Source: Thiohalobacter sp. (GTDB lineage Bacteria > Pseudomonadota > Gammaproteobacteria > DSM-19610). From it: a DNA stretch of 64,000 nt. Within the stretch, counting starts at the first letter, position 1. Each line of letters begins with the position of its first letter. Below, piece after piece: positions 46,370-56,811 of this stretch. The notes beneath the pieces were generated by a model, which did not search any database, was not told the origin of the DNA, and saw nothing but the letters and a program-made list of their open reading frames with translations. Both the position numbers and the translations under genes were made by a program. Where the stretch lies: positions 1-64,000 of the forward strand of contig JALSRI010000053.1 in the NCBI GenBank assembly GCA_026984835.1, given 5' to 3'.

Positions 46370-48667
46370 TCACGGCCCGGCGGGCGACCGCCAGTGGCGT
46401 GGCTGCCGCCGCCGCCAGGAAACGAGCTCCGGCGGTCCGCCGCGCGCATTCAGGCGAACCAGCACCGCACCCTCCTCGCCGGTCGCGTGGACCCGGGCGC
46501 CCAGCGCACGATAGCGCGCCACGACTTCGGGCCTCGGGAAGCCGAAACGGTTGTGGTGGCCGGCGGCGAAGATGACCTGGCGGGGATGCACGGCGGCCAC
46601 GAAGGTCGGCGTCGACGACGTGCGGCTGCCGTGGTGCGGCGCCACCAACACCTCGCTGCGCAGGGCCTCGCCCTCCTCCGCCACCAGCCGCCGTTCCACC
46701 GCGGCTTCGATGTCGCCCGGCAGCAGCAGCCGCTGGCCGGCCGCGCTGGTGACCCGCAGCACGCAGGAAGCGTTGTTGCCGCTGCGCCGCTGCGCCGGCG
46801 CCAGGATCTCGAAGCGCACCCCGTCCCAGCGCCACGCCTGCCCGCGTCGGCAGGCCCGGGCCCGCGCCCAGCCGATGGCGGCCGGCGTGCCGGACAGGAT
46901 GGACGCAGTGTCCAGCGCCTCGAACAGCGAACGGGCGCCGCCGATGTGATCGTTGTCCGAATGACTGACCAGCAGGCGGTCGACCCGGCGCACACCGGCC
47001 TGGCGCAGGAAGGGAACGACCACCGCGGCACCGGTATCGAAACCCGAGGCGAAGCGAGGCCCTGCGTCGTAGACCAGTACGTGATCGCGGGTGCGCACCA
47101 CTGCCGCCAGTCCCTGGCCGACGTCCAGCACGCTCAGCCAGACCGCCCCGGCGGGCGGCCGCGGTGGCGCCACCAGCAGCAGCGGCGCCAGCAGGCCGAG
47201 CGCCGCGACGCGGGCCGGCACACCGGCGGGTGCCAGCGCCAGCAACAGGCCGGCCGCGACCGGGAGCAGGACCCAGGCCGCCGGCAGCGCCTGATGCCAG
47301 AGCATGGCCGGCCAGGCGGCCAGCCAGGCCAGCAGCGCCCACAGCGGCGCCAGTACCGCGCCGGCGGCGTCGAACAGCGCCGCCGCCAGGGTGGTCGACA
47401 GCGGGAAGGCCGTGACACCCAGCAGCACCAGGGGCACCGCCAGCAGGCCGGTCCAGGGGACCGCCACCAGGTTGGCCAGCGGCGACAGGAGCGGCCACTG
47501 CTGGAAGCCGGCCAGCGACACCGGCAGCAGGCCGAGCGCCAGCACCCCCTGCAGGTGCAGCGGCGCCGCGAACCGGCCGCGCCGGCCGTAGCGCCCCAGC
47601 GTGGCGTAGAGGATCCAGCCCACCGCCCCGAACGACAACCAGAAGCCGGGCGCCAGCACCGCCAGCGGATCGCGCAGCAGCACCACGACCAGCGCCAGCA
47701 CCAGGGCCCGGCCGAGCCCGGCCGGCCGCCGCAGCACTGCCGTCACCGTGAATACGGCCACCATCAGCAACGCCCGCTGGGCCGGCAGGCCGAAACCGGC
47801 CGCCAGGGCGTAGCCGGTAGCCGCCAGCAAGGCCGCCGGCGCCCCGATCACGACCCGTGGCCGCCCCCCGGCCAGCCGGCCCACCCCGGGCAGCCTGCGC
47901 ACCAGCAGCAGCACGAACGCCGCCACCAGGCCGATGTGCAGACCGGATATGGCCATCAGGTGGGCTGTGCCGGTGGCCCGCAGGACGCGCCACGCGGAAC
48001 TGTCCAGTCCGCCGCGATCGCCGACCGCCAGCGCCCTGACCAGGCCGGCCGGCATCCCTTCGAGGTGCGTGTCGACGAAGGCCGAGAGCCGCGCGCGCCA
48101 GCGGTCGACGCAACAGCAGGCCCCGGTTGCCAGGCGCCGGTTGGCGCCCTTGGCGCGCACATAGCCGGTGGCGCGGATGCGCGCCACCAGCAGGTGCCGC
48201 TCGCGGTCGAAACCGCCGGGGTTGGCGAAGCCGCGCGGGGCTTTCAGGCGCACCTCGAGCTGCCAGCGCTGTCCCGCCGTCAGCGCCGGCGCACGCCGGT
48301 ACCAGTACAGCTGCGCGGGCAGACGCAGGGCGCGCCAGTGGCCACCGGCATGCCGGTAGCGATCGATGTGAAAGGTGAAACGGGCGCTCCCCCTGGCTGG
48401 CCGCCGGGGCAGACCGGACACCACGCCCTGCACCTGCAGGTCAAGGCCCGCCAGCTCCGCCGGCAGATGCCGCGCCTGCAATGCCTGCACCTGCCAGCCG
48501 GCCCACAGGAAACCGGTCACGAGACAGGCCAGCGGCCGCAGCCGCGGCCACAGGCAGAGCGACGCCGCCAACGGCAGCAGCATCAGCAACACGCCCGGCG
48601 CGGGCACTGCCGCGCAGGCATGCAACAGCACCACGCCGGCGGCGAACGCCAGTCCCTCGATCACCAT
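46370..48667 (-). CDS. comEC: ComEC/Rec2 DNA internalisation protein
   Basis: 765-residue inner-membrane protein for natural transformation. An N-terminal DUF4131-like part and OB-like domain precede the Competence domain (about 215-480) with ALAVGDRGGLD and MAISGLHIGL, then a metallo-beta-lactamase-type domain (about 500-760) with LVSHSDNDHIGG, a metal-site motif, and VAPHHGSRTSS. These proteins translocate single-stranded DNA. ATG at 48667 is chosen by GAGG upstream; the frame is open to 48739 without support. Whether other com genes are present is not visible. The length is typical. Confidence 0.95.
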   Translation of the reverse strand: MVIEGLAFAAGVVLLHACAAVPAPGVLLMLLPLAASLCLWPRLRPLACLVTGFLWAGWQVQALQARHLPAELAGLDLQVQGVVSGLPRRPARGSARFTFHIDRYRHAGGHWRALRLPAQLYWYRRAPALTAGQRWQLEVRLKAPRGFANPGGFDRERHLLVARIRATGYVRAKGANRRLATGACCCVDRWRARLSAFVDTHLEGMPAGLVRALAVGDRGGLDSSAWRVLRATGTAHLMAISGLHIGLVAAFVLLLVRRLPGVGRLAGGRPRVVIGAPAALLAATGYALAAGFGLPAQRALLMVAVFTVTAVLRRPAGLGRALVLALVVVLLRDPLAVLAPGFWLSFGAVGWILYATLGRYGRRGRFAAPLHLQGVLALGLLPVSLAGFQQWPLLSPLANLVAVPWTGLLAVPLVLLGVTAFPLSTTLAAALFDAAGAVLAPLWALLAWLAAWPAMLWHQALPAAWVLLPVAAGLLLALAPAGVPARVAALGLLAPLLLVAPPRPPAGAVWLSVLDVGQGLAAVVRTRDHVLVYDAGPRFASGFDTGAAVVVPFLRQAGVRRVDRLLVSHSDNDHIGGARSLFEALDTASILSGTPAAIGWARARACRRGQAWRWDGVRFEILAPAQRRSGNNASCVLRVTSAAGQRLLLPGDIEAAVERRLVAEEGEALRSEVLVAPHHGSRTSSTPTFVAAVHPRQVIFAAGHHNRFGFPRPEVVARYRALGARVHATGEEGAVLVRLNARGGPPELVSWRRRQPRHWRSPAGP

Positions 48668-48771
48668 GGCCTCTTCCCTGAGTCCGGTCGGTACCCGCGA
48701 GTATAGCGGGCTGGTCGTCGGCGCGGGAATGGCGCACAATGCGCATAGAGCTCCACATCACTGGAGAAAAC

Positions 48772-49389
48772 ATGCGCAAGTTGCCGATACTCCTGTCTAT
48801 TGTTGCCCTGGGCAGCGGCCTTTTCAGCGCCTGTTCCAGCACCCCGCCGCGCAATACGGCGAATGGCTGTGCGCTGTTCGACGAAAAGGACGACTGGTAT
48901 GAATACGCCCGCGACAGCTATGAGAAATGGGGCATCCCCATCCATGTGCAGCTCGCCATCATCTACCAGGAGTCGCGCTTCGACGACGACGCCCGGCCGC
49001 CGCGCCGGCGGCTGCTCGGCTTCATCCCCTGGCTGCGCCCCAGTTCCGCCTACGGCTACGGCCAGGTCAAGGACAGCACCTGGGACTGGTACCGCCGCTC
49101 CACCGGCAACCGCTGGGCGGACCGCGACGACTTCGACGACGTGACCGATTTCATCGGCTGGTACGGCGACCAGTCACACCGCCGCCTGGGCATCTCCCGC
49201 CAGGACGCCTACAACCAGTACCTGGCCTACCACGAAGGACACGGCGGCTGGCAGCGCGGGACCTACCGGCGCAAGCCCTGGCTGCTGAAGGTGGCGCGCA
49301 GGGTGGAAGCGCGCGCGGCCCGCTACCGGGCGCAGCTCAAGGGCTGCGAGGCCGAACTGCGCCGCGGCCACTGGTGGTGGCCCTTCTGA
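48772..49389 (+). CDS. Lipoprotein with lytic transglycosylase-like (SLT) domain
   Basis: 205-residue protein. The signal peptide ends with C21 (LFSACSS), a lipobox. The domain starts near WGIPIHVQLAIIYQESRF, where E67 fits the catalytic glutamate of SLT-type lytic transglycosylases, and continues through SSAYGYGQVKDSTWDWY, which is SLT-like. Such enzymes cleave peptidoglycan glycan strands. ATG at 48772 is chosen by GGAG upstream and by the signal peptide. It is divergent from comEC. Confidence 0.85.
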   Translation: MRKLPILLSIVALGSGLFSACSSTPPRNTANGCALFDEKDDWYEYARDSYEKWGIPIHVQLAIIYQESRFDDDARPPRRRLLGFIPWLRPSSAYGYGQVKDSTWDWYRRSTGNRWADRDDFDDVTDFIGWYGDQSHRRLGISRQDAYNQYLAYHEGHGGWQRGTYRRKPWLLKVARRVEARAARYRAQLKGCEAELRRGHWWWPF

Positions 49390-49487
49390 GGCATGGACGT
49401 TTGTCCAGACCCTGCCTTCCGGCCGTCAAGTCCGCGTGGCATGTGCCGAAACGCCCGCTGCCCAACCAACAACAAGAAGGGATCGTT

Positions 49488-49817
49488 ATGGATGACATCA
49501 CCCGACTGCCCGGGGTCGCCCTGTGCCTGCTGCTGGCCGCGGCCTTCCCACCCGCCGCCTTCGCGGTGGACGACACCTACCTCCAGGCTCTCGAAGCCGA
49601 GGCGGACAGCGGTTCGCCGGCCGCGCGCCGGCCGGATCGAAGCACACCACTGCGCCGCGAGCTCGAACAGGCCCTGCAGGACGGCCATCCGTCCAGCTAC
49701 CACCTGTACCGGCGGCTGAGCGCGGAGCAGCGCAGGCAGGTGGCCGAGACCTATGCGCAACAGCGCAGCCTGCCTGCCGCCACCCGCAAGATCATCGAAC
49801 TGTACCCGGTGAGGTAG
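49488..49817 (+). CDS. Small secreted protein of unknown function
   Basis: 109-residue protein with a signal peptide (about 1-26, ending PPAAFA). The mature part is charged and helical (PLRRELEQALQDG and HLYRRLSAEQRRQVAETYAQQ). No domain is known to me. ATG at 49488 follows AAGAAGGGATC. It lies 48 bases before the rhodanese-like gene. It may be a periplasmic partner of it, but nothing proves this. Confidence 0.7.
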   Translation: MDDITRLPGVALCLLLAAAFPPAAFAVDDTYLQALEAEADSGSPAARRPDRSTPLRRELEQALQDGHPSSYHLYRRLSAEQRRQVAETYAQQRSLPAATRKIIELYPVR

Positions 49818-49874
49818 CGCCTCCACTCGCGCCGCAGCCACCGCAACCAACCCGACACGAAAAGGATGACCGCC

Positions 49875-50571
49875 ATGAAGCCATCTCTCGCCGGCCGCCT
49901 CGCCGCCCTCGTTCTCGCCGCCCTGCCCGTCGCCGACGGCCAGGCGCTGGAAGTCAACATCACGCCCGGCAAGGCCGTGGTCAAGACCCTGCACGAGGGC
50001 CGGATGGTGACCATCCAGCGCAACCAGGACCAGAGCCACGTCCTGAGCGGCACCTATGCCAAGACCTCGCGCAAGTGCCCGCCGTTCTGCATCCAGCCCA
50101 TGCAGGTCGCCCCGGGGGTCGCCACCGTGGGCGAGCTGGAGGTGCTCGACTTCATCGAAAACCGGGTCAACCAGGGTACCGGCCTGCTGATCGACGCCCG
50201 CACCCCGTCCTGGCACAGGGAAGGCACCATTCCCGGCTCCGTCAACATCCCCTTCACCGCCTTCGAGCTGAGCCAGGAGCCGGCCGCCCTGGACGCCATC
50301 CTGGGACGGCTGGGCGTGACCCGCAAGGGCCGCCGGTCGGTCGTGGAAGGCATGTGGAACAGCGTCAGGAATCTGGCCGGCGCCAACGACGAGACCAGCC
50401 ACCACTGGGACTTCTCCCAGGCCAGGGAGCTGCTGCTGTGGTGCAACGGCATGTGGTGCGGCCAGTCGCCGCGCGCCATCCGCAACCTGCTGGCGCTGGG
50501 CTACCCGCCGGAGAAGATCCGCTACTACCGCGGCGGCATGCAGGCCTGGCAGTCGCTCGGCCTGACCGTCG

Positions 50572-50585
<14 letters not shown>
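49875..50585 (+). CDS. Periplasmic rhodanese-like protein
   Basis: 236-residue exported protein with a signal peptide (about 1-24, ending VADGQA). The rhodanese fold (about 85-230) shows [20 protein letters not shown] and the active-site cysteine segment [13 protein letters not shown], where the CNGMWCG loop holds two cysteines. Rhodaneses transfer sulfane sulfur; the substrate is unknown. An upstream N-terminal part with [11 protein letters not shown] has a third and fourth cysteine. ATG at 49875 is preferred over 49866. It ends convergently with lolD, overlapping it by 14 bases. Confidence 0.85.
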
Positions 50586-51259
<674 letters not shown>

Positions 51260-51267
<8 letters not shown>

Positions 51268-52507
51268 AGCGCAGGGCCTCGGCCGGCTGGGTGCGCGAGG
51301 CGCGCCAGGCGGGATAGAGGGTGGCCAGCAGGCTGAGCGCAAAGGCGACGCCGCCGATGCGCCACACGTCCGGCCAGTTGAGCTTCGACGGCAGGTCACT
51401 GATGTAGTACACGTCGGCCGGCATGAACTGCACATGGAAGGTGTGCTCTATCCAGGGCACGATGGTCTCCACGTTGAGTGCCAGCGCCACCCCGCCGACG
51501 ATGCCCAGCAACACGCCCAGCGCGCCGATCAGGGTGCCCTGCACCATGAAGATACGCAGGATCACGCCGGGTGTCGCGCCCAGCGTCTTGAGAATGGCGA
51601 TGTCCGCGCGCTTGTCCGTCACCACCATGACCAGCGTCGACACGATATTGAAGGCCGCCACCGCCACGATCAGGGTCAGGATGATGAACATGACGCGCTT
51701 CTCGGTCTGCACGGCGCGGAAGAAGTTGGCGTGCTGGCGGGTCCAGTCCTCGACCCGGTAGTCACCGCCCAGGCGCCGGGCCAGTTCCCGCGCCACGCGC
51801 GGCGCCTGGAACAGGTCGTCGAGCTTCAGGCGTATGCCGGTCACGCCGTCGCCGAGCCGGAACAGCCGGGCGGCGTCCTCCAGGTGTACCAGCGCCACGC
51901 CACGGTCGTACTCGTACATGCCCACTTCGAAGATGCCGCGCACCCGGAAGCGCCGCAGGCGCGGCAGCACGCCGGCCGGGCTGAAGGTCGCCTGCGGCGT
52001 GATCACGGTCACGGTGTCGCCGACCCGCACGCCCAGGTTCCAGGCCAGCTCGCTGCCGAGGATGATGCCGTAACCGCCCGGCTCCAGGTCCGACAAGCGC
52101 CCCTGGCGCATGTGTTCGCCGACCGTCGATACCTGCGGTTCCAGCGCCGGCAATATGCCGCGCACCAGGGCGCCGCTGACCTTCCTGCCGTGGGTGAGCA
52201 TGACCTCGCCCCGCACGTAGGGCGCCACGCCGACCACCTGCGGATCCTCGCGTGCGATCCTGGCGGCCACCTGCCAGTGGGTCAGCGGCGCCTCGACGCC
52301 GCTGACCGACGCGTGCGAGGCCATGCCCAGGATGCGGGTGCGCAGCTCCTGCTCGAAGCCGTTCATGACCGACAGCACGGTGATGAGCGCCGCCACGCCC
52401 AGCGCAATGCCCAGCATGGAAATCAGGGATATGAAGGAAATGAAATGGTTGCGGCGTTTGGCGCGCGTGTAGCGCAGGCCGATGCAGAGGGCGAGGGGGC
52501 GAAACAT
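51260..52507 (-). CDS. lolC: Lipoprotein-releasing ABC permease (LolC/LolE)
   Basis: 415-residue inner-membrane protein with four helices: one near 25-50, then three in the last third (about 270-400). The large periplasmic domain lies between. The N-terminus matches the family ([21 protein letters not shown]). LolC and LolE cannot be told apart here; a single copy is seen, so it may form a homodimer (LolF-type), as known in many bacteria. It is coupled to lolD. Confidence 0.93.
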
Positions 52508-52660
52508 GGAGCCGGATTAAAACACATGGCCTGCCCCATGGGTATACTGCGCGCCGGATTGAGACGCCGTTCGCGGAACCGGCCCGCACAACGTCAAGAA
52601 TCCCGTCAGTGGGCCGACACAGCGGGCAATGACCCGCCCATTCCGACCAAGGAGCATGCC

Positions 52661-52936
52661 ATGCGTCATTTCAGAACCCTGCTAGCCGCCCTCGGCCTGC
52701 TGGCGGGCAGCCAGGTCGCCATCGCCGACACCCTGGTGGTGGAATCGGTGCAGCAGAGCGCATCCGTGGAACGCCCCGTGCGCGGCATGACCATGGACGC
52801 GGTGCGCGCCCGCTTCGGCGACCCGGTCGAACAGCGCGGCCCGGTGGGCGATCCGCCCATCACCCGGTGGATCTACCCGGGCTTCGTGACCTATTTCGAA
52901 TACGACCGGGTGATCCACTCCGTCGTTCCGCACTAG
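52661..52936 (+). CDS. Small secreted protein, SmpA/OmlA-like
   Basis: 91-residue exported protein with a signal peptide (about 1-22, ending QVAIA). The mature part, MTMDAVRARFGDPVEQRGPVG, resembles the helix-turn start of the SmpA/OmlA-BamE fold, followed by the strand-like RWIYPGFVTYFEYD. ATG at 52661 follows a strong AAGGAG. A TATACT hexamer lies at 52543-52548. No lipobox cysteine is seen, so it should be periplasmic. The function is unknown. Confidence 0.75.
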   Translation: MRHFRTLLAALGLLAGSQVAIADTLVVESVQQSASVERPVRGMTMDAVRARFGDPVEQRGPVGDPPITRWIYPGFVTYFEYDRVIHSVVPH

Positions 52937-52971
52937 TCCTGACGGGGACGGGGCAGTAGACTCCGTCCCCC

Positions 52972-54033
52972 ATGTCCTTTCCCTTCCCCCTGCTGCCCGC
53001 CGAACGGGCGCCGCAGTCCGGCGTCATGCTGACCTGGCCGCACGCCCACTCCGACTGGGGGCCGCGGCTGGCCGCGGCCGAGGCCGTGTTCCTGGCGCTG
53101 GCGCGCGAGATCGCGCGGCGCGAGCCCCTGCTGGTGGTCTGTTTCGACGCCGCTCACCGGGACGAGGTTCGTAGACAGCTCGAAGCCGGGGGCGTGGAGA
53201 TGGCAGCGGTCATTCTCGCCGTCGCGCCTTCCAACGACAGCTGGGCGCGCGACCACGGTCCGCTGACCGTGCTGGTGCAGGGGCGACCGCGGCTGGTCGA
53301 CTTCCGCTTCGACGGCTGGGGCGGCAAGTACCCCGCCGACCTGGACGCCGCCGTCACCGGGCGGCTGCATGCGCAGGGGGTATTCGGCGCCACACCGCTG
53401 GAGTCGGTGGACCTGGTGCTGGAGGGCGGCGCCATCGACAGCGACGGCCAGGGCGGCCTGCTGGCCACCCGCCGCTGCCTGCTGTCGGCCGCCCGCAACC
53501 CCGGCATGGACCAGGCGCGCATGGAGACGCTGCTGCGCCGTCACCTGGGCGCCCGCCGGGTGCTCTGGCTGGAACACGGCGCGCTGGAGGGCGACGACAC
53601 CGACGGCCACGTCGACATGCTGGTGCGCTTCGCCGGCCCCGACACCCTGGTCTACCAGTCCTGCGACGAACCCGACTACGGCGCCTACGCCGAGCTGCGC
53701 GCCCTGGAAGCCGAACTGGCCGGGCTGCGCACCCGCAAGGGGAACCCCTACCGCCTGGTCGCCCTGCCCTGGCCGGCCCCCGTCCACGACGACGACGGGC
53801 GGCGCCTGCCGGCCAGCTACGCCAACTTCCTGCCCGTCGACGGCGCCCTGCTGGTGCCCGCCTACGAGGACGCCCGCGACGGGGAGGCCGCCGCCGTGCT
53901 GGCCGGCCTGTTCCCGGACCGAGACATCGTGCCGGTGCCCTGCCGGCCACTGCTGTACCAGAACGGCAGCCTGCACTGCGCGACGCTGCAGTTCCCGGCC
54001 GGTGTTGAGCTGCGACCGCCGGTGACCGGATAA
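52972..54033 (+). CDS. aguA: Agmatine deiminase
   Basis: 353-residue cytoplasmic enzyme that turns agmatine into N-carbamoylputrescine and ammonia. Catalytic features are NDSWARDHGP, the histidine in DTDGHVD, and the nucleophilic cysteine in GSLHCATLQ near the C-terminus. It begins the operon aguA, aguB, DAHP synthase, with gaps of 8 and 12 bases. No arginine decarboxylase gene is in the window, so the agmatine source is not shown. Confidence 0.95.
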   Translation: MSFPFPLLPAERAPQSGVMLTWPHAHSDWGPRLAAAEAVFLALAREIARREPLLVVCFDAAHRDEVRRQLEAGGVEMAAVILAVAPSNDSWARDHGPLTVLVQGRPRLVDFRFDGWGGKYPADLDAAVTGRLHAQGVFGATPLESVDLVLEGGAIDSDGQGGLLATRRCLLSAARNPGMDQARMETLLRRHLGARRVLWLEHGALEGDDTDGHVDMLVRFAGPDTLVYQSCDEPDYGAYAELRALEAELAGLRTRKGNPYRLVALPWPAPVHDDDGRRLPASYANFLPVDGALLVPAYEDARDGEAAAVLAGLFPDRDIVPVPCRPLLYQNGSLHCATLQFPAGVELRPPVTG

Positions 54034-54041
54034 TCCCTGCC

Positions 54042-54935
54042 ATGAACGCCACTTCCACGCTCAGGACCGGGCTGGTGCAGATGCGCGCGGGCGCCGATCG
54101 TGCCGCCAACCGCACCCGCATCGAAGCGCAGGCGCAGGCGGCCGCCGGGCAGGGCGTGCAACTGCTGCTGCTGCCGGAACTGCACGACGGCCCCTATTTC
54201 TGCCAGGTGGAAGACCCGGCCAACTTCGACCACGCCGAACCCGTGCCCGGCCCCGCCAGCGACTGGCTGGGCGGCCTCGCGGCCCGGCACGGGCTGGTGA
54301 TCGTCGGCTCGGTGTTCGAAAAGCGCGCCGCCGGCCTCTACCACAACACCGCGGTGGTGCTGGACAGCGATGGCAGGCTGGCCGGGCGTTACCGCAAGAT
54401 GCACATTCCCGACGATCCGGGCTACCACGAGAAGTTCTATTTCACGCCCGGCGACCTGGGCTTCACGCCCATCGACACGGCCGTCGGCCGCCTCGGCGTG
54501 CTGGTATGCTGGGACCAGTGGTACCCGGAGGCGGCACGCCTGATGACGCTGGCCGGCGCCGACCTGCTGCTCTACCCCACCGCCATCGGCTGGGACCCGG
54601 ACGACGACGAAGCCGAGCGCCGGCGCCAGTTCGACGCCTGGCGCACCGTGCAGCGCGGCCACGCGGTGGCCAACGGCCTGCCGTTGCTGGCCGCCAACCG
54701 CACCGGCTTCGAGGCCGACCCCTCGGGCGCCACCGCCGGCATCGACTTCTGGGGCGGCAGCTTCGCCTGCGGCCCGCAGGGTGAGTTGCTGGCCGAAGCC
54801 GGCGACGACGAGGAGATCCTGCTGGTGGCCGACCTGGACCTGGCGCGCAGCGAGCGGGTGCGCCGCATCTGGCCCTTTCTGCGCGACCGACGCATCGACG
54901 CCTACACCGACCTCCGCCTGAGATTTCGCGAATAA
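54042..54935 (+). CDS. aguB: N-carbamoylputrescine amidase
   Basis: 297-residue nitrilase-superfamily enzyme that cleaves N-carbamoylputrescine to putrescine, CO2 and ammonia. The Glu-Lys-Cys triad is visible: E in LLLLPELHDGPYFCQ, K in YRKMHIPDDPGYHEKFYF, and C in GVLVCWDQWYPEAARL. The gene lies 8 bases after aguA, giving a full route from agmatine to putrescine. The length is typical. Confidence 0.96.
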   Translation: MNATSTLRTGLVQMRAGADRAANRTRIEAQAQAAAGQGVQLLLLPELHDGPYFCQVEDPANFDHAEPVPGPASDWLGGLAARHGLVIVGSVFEKRAAGLYHNTAVVLDSDGRLAGRYRKMHIPDDPGYHEKFYFTPGDLGFTPIDTAVGRLGVLVCWDQWYPEAARLMTLAGADLLLYPTAIGWDPDDDEAERRRQFDAWRTVQRGHAVANGLPLLAANRTGFEADPSGATAGIDFWGGSFACGPQGELLAEAGDDEEILLVADLDLARSERVRRIWPFLRDRRIDAYTDLRLRFRE

Positions 54936-54947
54936 CGGGAAACCGAC

Positions 54948-56066
54948 ATGATCCTCATCCTCGAACCGGACACCACCACCGACAGCCCCGAGTTCCGGCA
55001 GCTGCTGGACTACCTCGACAACCTGCCCAACATCCGCCACCGCGTCCACCAGGAGACCGGCGTCCAGCAACTGCTCACCGAGGTCTATCTCATCGGCGAC
55101 ACCGCTGCCCTGTCCCTGGAAGACATGCGCAGCCTGCCGGCGGTGGAGCGCGTGGTGCGGGTGTCGGAGGAATACCGGGTGCTGGGCCGCCACCGCGACG
55201 ACACCCGTCCCACCCATTTCGAGTACAACGGCGTGCGTTTCGGCCAGGACAACCTGCACGTGTTCGCCGGACTGTGCGCGGTCAGCACCCGCGAACACGT
55301 GGAGGCCATGATGCGGGCGCTGCAGGTGCACGGCCAGGTATGCACGCGCATGGGCGCCTACAAGCCGCGCACCAGCCCCTATTCCTTCCAGGGCTACGGC
55401 AAGGCCTGTCTGCCCTGGGTGTTCGAGCTGGCCGGCAAGTACGGTATCCGCGTCATCGCCATGGAAGTCACCCACGAAACGCATGTCGAGGAAGTCCGTG
55501 AGGCGCTGGAGCAGACCGGCCATCCGACCGGCGTCATGCTGCAGATCGGCACCCGCAACACCCAGAACTTCGAGCTGTTGAAATACGTCGGCCGCCAGCG
55601 CGACTTCCCGGTGCTGCTCAAGCGCGGCTTCGGCATCACCCTGGAGGAATCCCTGAACGCGGCCGAGTACCTGGCCAGCGAGGGCAACCGCCGCGTCATC
55701 TTCGGCCTGCGCGGCATGAAGACCAACATGGGTGACCCGCACCGCAACTTCGTCGACTTCGCCCACGTGCCGGTGGTCAAACGCCTGACCCGCATGCCGG
55801 TGTGCATCGACCCCTCGCACTCGGTGGGCTCGCGCGACCGCGCCCCCGATGGCCTGCTGGACGTCCTGCACGTCACCGCCCAGGGCGTGATCGCCGGCGC
55901 CAACATGATCCTGGTGGATTTCCACCCGGAACCCAGCAAGGCGCTGGTGGACGGCCCCCAGGCGTTGACGCTGGAAGAACTGCCGGCCTTCCTGGACGAC
56001 GTGCAGATCGCCCGCGAAGCCTACGAAAAACGCGCCGCAAACGCCGCAGCCCGCAGGGTGGGGTGA
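54948..56066 (+). CDS. 3-deoxy-7-phosphoheptulonate synthase-like protein, divergent
   Basis: 372-residue protein. The N-terminal 75 residues are a ferredoxin-like regulatory-type domain; the rest is a TIM barrel of the type I-beta DAHP/KDO8P synthase family. KPRTSPYSFQGYG, LKRGFGITLEE and DPSHSVGSRD are conserved. Differences from standard enzymes are GLC for GPC near residue 108 (the metal cysteine is kept), LRGMKT where the ERGIRT-type motif is usual, and VDFHPEP where VEVHPEP holds a metal-binding glutamate. It may be a working enzyme with altered metal use or a paralogue with another substrate. It is in operon with aguA and aguB. Confidence 0.8.
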   Translation: MILILEPDTTTDSPEFRQLLDYLDNLPNIRHRVHQETGVQQLLTEVYLIGDTAALSLEDMRSLPAVERVVRVSEEYRVLGRHRDDTRPTHFEYNGVRFGQDNLHVFAGLCAVSTREHVEAMMRALQVHGQVCTRMGAYKPRTSPYSFQGYGKACLPWVFELAGKYGIRVIAMEVTHETHVEEVREALEQTGHPTGVMLQIGTRNTQNFELLKYVGRQRDFPVLLKRGFGITLEESLNAAEYLASEGNRRVIFGLRGMKTNMGDPHRNFVDFAHVPVVKRLTRMPVCIDPSHSVGSRDRAPDGLLDVLHVTAQGVIAGANMILVDFHPEPSKALVDGPQALTLEELPAFLDDVQIAREAYEKRAANAAARRVG

Positions 56067-56300
56067 GCGCAGCGAACCCCACCCAAAGGCCTTGTGGAGT
56101 TCCCTTCGCGTCCTTCGCGGTTGACGAAAGCCCCTTCGTGCGCCTTCGTGGTTGAACCGCGCCCTTCCCCGCCAGACCGCCCATCCGGACAAGGGCTGGC
56201 CCGGTGTTGCGAGCGAAGCCATCCCGCCCGTTCGCAGGAATATCCTCCAGGGTATGGCGGCCGGGGTCTATACTCCTGGTGTGGCCGCGAGGAGTGAGGC
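56067..56300. repeat. Relic of the GCGAAG/ACGAAG repeat family
   Basis: In this 234-base gap, 56101-56160 holds CCTTCGCGTCCTTCGCGG, then CCCCTTCGTGCGCCTTCGTG. The last 30 bases (56131-56160) are identical, on the other strand, to 41316-41345. Only one arm is seen, so it looks like a partial element. No other gene or regulatory signal is clear. Confidence 0.75.
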
Positions 56301-56807
56301 ATGAGATACGCATTGGCATTGCTGCTGGCGCTGGCCTGGCTGCCGGCGCGTGGCGGGGACGGCGCCCGCTTCGTGCAGACGCCCTACACCGAGCAGAAGG
56401 TACTGTTCGACTTCTATTTCGACGATCCGCAGAAGATCGATTCGGCCCTGTACTGGGTACGCTCGCTCATCCGCCCGCTGATGGACTCGCCCTACGACAT
56501 GGCACCGGAGTTCCTCGATATCAAGGTACTGATCCACGGCACCGAGATCGTCACCCTGGCCAAGAAGAACTATGAGAAATACCGGGACGCGGTCGAACGC
56601 ATGAAGTACTACCATGCGCTGGGTGTGGAGTTCCGCGTCTGCGGGCTGGCAGCGGAGGACTACGGCTACCGCCTGCAGGACTTTCAGGATTTCATCCTGC
56701 TGACACCCTCGGCCATGACCGAGCTGGCGCACTGGCAGTTGCAGGGTTACGCCGTCATCCGTCCCATTGTCATGGAAAAGAAGTTCTCGATCGAGGAACT
56801 GCGCTGA
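56301..56807 (+). CDS. Secreted DsrE-family protein
   Basis: 168-residue protein with a signal peptide (about 1-19, ending LPARGG). The mature part has the DsrE/DsrF-like fold: VLFDFYFDDPQKIDSALYW, FLDIKVLIHGTEIVTL, GVEFRVCGLAAEDYGY and DFILLTPSAMTELAHWQ. The cysteine in RVCGLA sits where sulfur-trafficking DsrE proteins have one. Being periplasmic, it may handle sulfur outside the cytoplasm. GGAG lies 8 bases upstream. It converges with the Sel1 gene across 4 bases. Confidence 0.85.
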   Translation: MRYALALLLALAWLPARGGDGARFVQTPYTEQKVLFDFYFDDPQKIDSALYWVRSLIRPLMDSPYDMAPEFLDIKVLIHGTEIVTLAKKNYEKYRDAVERMKYYHALGVEFRVCGLAAEDYGYRLQDFQDFILLTPSAMTELAHWQLQGYAVIRPIVMEKKFSIEELR

Positions 56808-56811
56808 ACAT

